Positions 62,301 to 64,000 of a stretch of 64,000 bases of DNA are shown here, one piece after another. Below the pieces are notes generated by a model. It was not told the origin of the DNA. It worked only from the letters and a program-made list of their open reading frames with translations, and searched no databases. The translations under genes were made by a program, and so were the position numbers. Positions within the stretch are counted from its first letter, which is position 1; every line of letters starts with the position of its first letter. Source of the DNA: Verrucomicrobiota bacterium (lineage in GTDB: Bacteria; Verrucomicrobiota; Verrucomicrobiia; Verrucomicrobiales; Verrucomicrobiaceae); assembly GCA_025360015.1 (NCBI GenBank), contig JANYCZ010000042.1:1-64000 (forward strand), given 5' to 3'.

Positions 62301-64000
62301 CTTACGATGCCCTGCTGCGCCTGCAGTCGCAGACAGATCCCAATGGCGTTACACGAACTCTCAGCTACGACCACGGCGGCCGGGTCAGCGGCGTCTCATT
62401 CACCACCGGGCGCAGTCACAGCTTTGCCTACGATGACAACAGCAATCCGCTCTCGATCACTCGCACCGTTGGCGGAGTCGGCACCACCACCACGGTGACG
62501 TATGATGCGCTGGACCGCGTCTCCACCAGCACGGATGCCTTCGGTCAGGTCGTCGGCTACACCTATGACAATCCCGGCCGCGTGAAGACTCTCACCTATC
62601 CCGGCGGCAAGGTGCTTACCCGTGGCTACGATCCCCTGGGCCGCCTTACTTCGCTCACCGATTGGTCCGGTCGTATCACCACCTTTGGCTACGACAATGC
62701 CAGCCGCCTCACCAGCCGCACTTATCCCAACGGACTCGCCCAGACCCTCAGCTATGACACCCCAGGCCGCGTGGCCACCAGTCAGCTTGCTCAGGGCGGC
62801 AGCAGCCTCATCGCTTTGAAATATGCGTACGATGCGAATAGCAATCCCACCGCCACCACCAGCAAAGGCATCCTGCCGCCCACTCCTCCGACACCGTATG
62901 ACCAGACCTCCCGCTTCACCCCCGCAGGCCGCCTCATCGACAAAGTGGACGCCGCCGATCCCACCCACAGCGGCGACTTCACCTACCAGTTCGACCCCAG
63001 CGGCAACATGACCCAGGCCACCAGCCCCGCCCGCAGCTACGGCTTCAGCTATGATGAGGACAATCGCGTCCTCACCGTGAACTCCACCGCCAGCGGCCAG
63101 AGCACCAGTATTCAAAATCGCTACGACGCCCTCGGTCGTCGCATCTCCCGCACCCTGGACAGCACCGAGACACGCTACGTACTTGACCTCACCGGCGGCA
63201 TGGAGCGGATTCTCTGCGACACCGACGCCAGCGGCACCATCACCGCCCGCTACATCCACGGCCCTGATCTCTGTTACAAGGAGGACGCCAGCACTAATAC
63301 CATCACCTGCTACCACGCTGATGCCCAGGGAAACATCGTTCGCACCACGGATGGCGCTGGAGCCAATGTGAACCAGTACGCCTACTTTGCTTATGGTCGC
63401 CTCGCAGGGAGCAGCGGCACGGCTGCCAATCCGTATCGGTTTGTGGGTTCCCAGGGCGTCATGGAGGAGCTGCCGAATCTGTATTTCATGCGAGCCAGGT
63501 ATTACTCGGCGGAGGCGGGAGTGTTTTTGAGTACGGATCCTGTGAAGAAGATTGGGCCAGGGTGGAGACCCGACGCTTATGGGTACACCGGTGGAAATCC
63601 AATGTGTTTTATTGATGCAACTGGCAAGCGAATGAGTATGGCGCAAATAGCTAAAATTCAGCAAGCGCAACAGCAGGCTTACTCGTATCAAATGGACGCC
63701 ATTTACTGGAATACCACCGCAAATATTTTGCAAGGCTTTGCTGACGCTCTTGACACCACGCAAAGTTTATTCGAAGGAAATTTTGTGGGGGTTGCGTCTG
63801 GCTTTGCCAAACAGACCGCTGGCCTGGCTGAGGCATTTGACTATCAGAATGCCGGTGCCGTCATCAGGATCGGTGCGGCTACCGCTTCTGCCTTTGATAC
63901 TATAGGAGACATATATAAGGTTGCCAATAATATTGGTCAAGTCACACGACGGATTGGTGAAATCACAGAGAAATCAAATCCAGTGTCGTTTGTCAATAAA
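59321..64000 (+). CDS. Secreted LamG/RHS (YD-repeat) protein, partial, candidate polymorphic toxin
   Basis: The frame starts at the ATG at 59321 (AAGGTG ribosome site 8 bases before) and stays open for 1,560 codons to the window end without a stop. A signal peptide (about 1-30) is followed by a LamG/concanavalin-like domain (about 60-205, LTVSCWFKISVPSGTN, RWYHVAVARSGSNFTGYLDG). From about residue 420 to 1350 many YD repeats follow. The RHS core ends with YFMRARYYSAEAGVFLSTDP near 1388-1407 and GGNPMCFIDATG near 1424-1435. After that the sequence is AT-richer and hydrophobic/helical, the usual site of a swapped toxin tip. The C-terminal toxin and any immunity gene lie beyond the window. Confidence 0.92.
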   Translation, partial: MKATTTILLRRYALMTATILALPSSIKAGIFPGNALASAGDSSGDLSYNPLARTPAPNALTVSCWFKISVPSGTNITQNMTILVNRRTGDESSPFAYLVQFNATTGNVEFSARGTSTFTGTLVQRPYLDRWYHVAVARSGSNFTGYLDGRQVFSVAQDVGSSANTDGISIGGWNGSRFLYGEVQEAAIYQAALSQELIGSLMFVDQQPATLPALRGYYKLAYSTTASDNLKNFATTPAAGTDPLTQSGTITFEEANTGGEQSLFDSKKNGGQNALTPLSGAYSWQQTTISRPTAGVPFEFRIGYSSGSAFNSQTLGSFDPFASSVLGGGWRNTFDVRVVPSQYFSPTGGLDSVGLMLWDGSLEVWDFDAVNNLYVPRHGEYRGEFRIPSQSVCEWVTPDRLIYRFYHPFSNSGLGTSILRGRLKEIQDMNGNKLSVTWDTTLGRINKVTDTAGTDWTFAYNAQGLLTSVAGLGWSVNFTYDPSNRLATKTITSPAAYASTPALNTQWQFFYNATSGLLERIVDPRGLNSDQIAYDKYGRKTSQWDALNRSTAFDYNIPANRQVTTTDANGKKWIETVDRKGRTTQKKDPLGNTNAFEYDAFGNVAKSTDARGAITLFSYDSRANMLSKTDALGKVWQWQYNHVLANGTAWNKPTQDSRPATAEAPTGWSNRYAYDATSGSLISHADDLGTLVTYQYDLRGLVISAKDANNHTASSSYDATTGFLLSSTAATGTPQASSTTYTRSELGWPLTQTNALGEVTTFGYNLNGQAVRVQDALNRIITKTFDAGGNLVSETDAKSQPTQYVYDAANQLTQRTDRAGKVWGQDWSPLGKLNSTTDPDSKTTSFTYDDAGRLQKETDPLGNFVTHEYDANGNETALVDKTSQRWIKTYDALNRVTDNTDPLGNSTHVTFDDAGRLKTTATPRGFTQSNDYDGRGRLVKWTDATGFVWLYNYDGVGNILDIEDALHGHYLMTYGPRNERLTEKNQDSKTWSYTYDALLRLQSQTDPNGVTRTLSYDHGGRVSGVSFTTGRSHSFAYDDNSNPLSITRTVGGVGTTTTVTYDALDRVSTSTDAFGQVVGYTYDNPGRVKTLTYPGGKVLTRGYDPLGRLTSLTDWSGRITTFGYDNASRLTSRTYPNGLAQTLSYDTPGRVATSQLAQGGSSLIALKYAYDANSNPTATTSKGILPPTPPTPYDQTSRFTPAGRLIDKVDAADPTHSGDFTYQFDPSGNMTQATSPARSYGFSYDEDNRVLTVNSTASGQSTSIQNRYDALGRRISRTLDSTETRYVLDLTGGMERILCDTDASGTITARYIHGPDLCYKEDASTNTITCYHADAQGNIVRTTDGAGANVNQYAYFAYGRLAGSSGTAANPYRFVGSQGVMEELPNLYFMRARYYSAEAGVFLSTDPVKKIGPGWRPDAYGYTGGNPMCFIDATGKRMSMAQIAKIQQAQQQAYSYQMDAIYWNTTANILQGFADALDTTQSLFEGNFVGVASGFAKQTAGLAEAFDYQNAGAVIRIGAATASAFDTIGDIYKVANNIGQVTRRIGEITEKSNPVSFVNK

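Noticed and set aside
1-64000. CRISPR array or intact insertion sequence
   Set aside because: No regularly spaced repeat/spacer unit and no transposase reading frame were seen in the window.

Overview
The window looks like chromosomal DNA of a Verrucomicrobiota bacterium close to Prosthecobacter/Verrucomicrobium. The evidence is the gene repertoire: two secreted sulfatases, a DUF1800/DUF1501 pair, Tat-exported Gfo/Idh/MocA oxidoreductase, a ceramidase-like secreted hydrolase, a membrane-bound heme protein of the PVC type, a YD-repeat giant protein, and a high-GC backbone with long antisense open frames. No taxonomic marker such as 16S rRNA is present, so this placement is an inference.

Region 1 (1-45.1 kb) is ordinary backbone. 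It holds ruvA, htpG, an MsbA-like exporter, several secreted or periplasmic proteins of unknown role, a zinc alcohol dehydrogenase, a caspase-like protease with Tudor/Agenet-like tails, tRNA-Gln(CTG), a run of exported carbohydrate/lipid-catabolism genes (17.9-29.2 kb), the nusA-infB-rbfA operon with a probable transcription attenuator ahead of nusA, a second sulfatase, an ammonium transporter, and a four-gene Gld-type ABC exporter operon. A 19-bp perfect palindrome recurs four times between genes (2, 3925, 7882, 27484) and behaves like a REP element.

Region 2 (45.4-59.2 kb) is accessory DNA with a visibly lower GC content. It opens with the 5' half of a tRNA-Ala(CGC) gene and a gene graveyard: a doubly frameshifted DUF1080 hydrolase and a collapsed HNH nuclease. 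Then comes a small operon of unknown proteins ending in a ribbon-helix-helix protein. Its main feature is a five-gene minus-strand operon (58108 to 48969), with four genes linked by overlapping stop/start codons: C5-cytosine methyltransferase, MORC/MutL-like GHKL ATPase, Z1-domain superfamily II ATPase, PD-(D/E)XK nuclease (DUF4420 type) and an AIPR protein with a C-terminal helix-hairpin-helix. This is a complete anti-phage restriction-like system in which the methylase probably protects self DNA, the two ATPases remodel or search DNA, and the nuclease/AIPR pair are the effectors. A 5'-truncated DnaE-family polymerase closes the region.

Region 3 (59.3-64 kb) is one open reading frame running off the window: a secreted LamG plus YD/RHS-repeat protein whose C-terminal tip changes base composition after the RHS core, as in polymorphic toxins.
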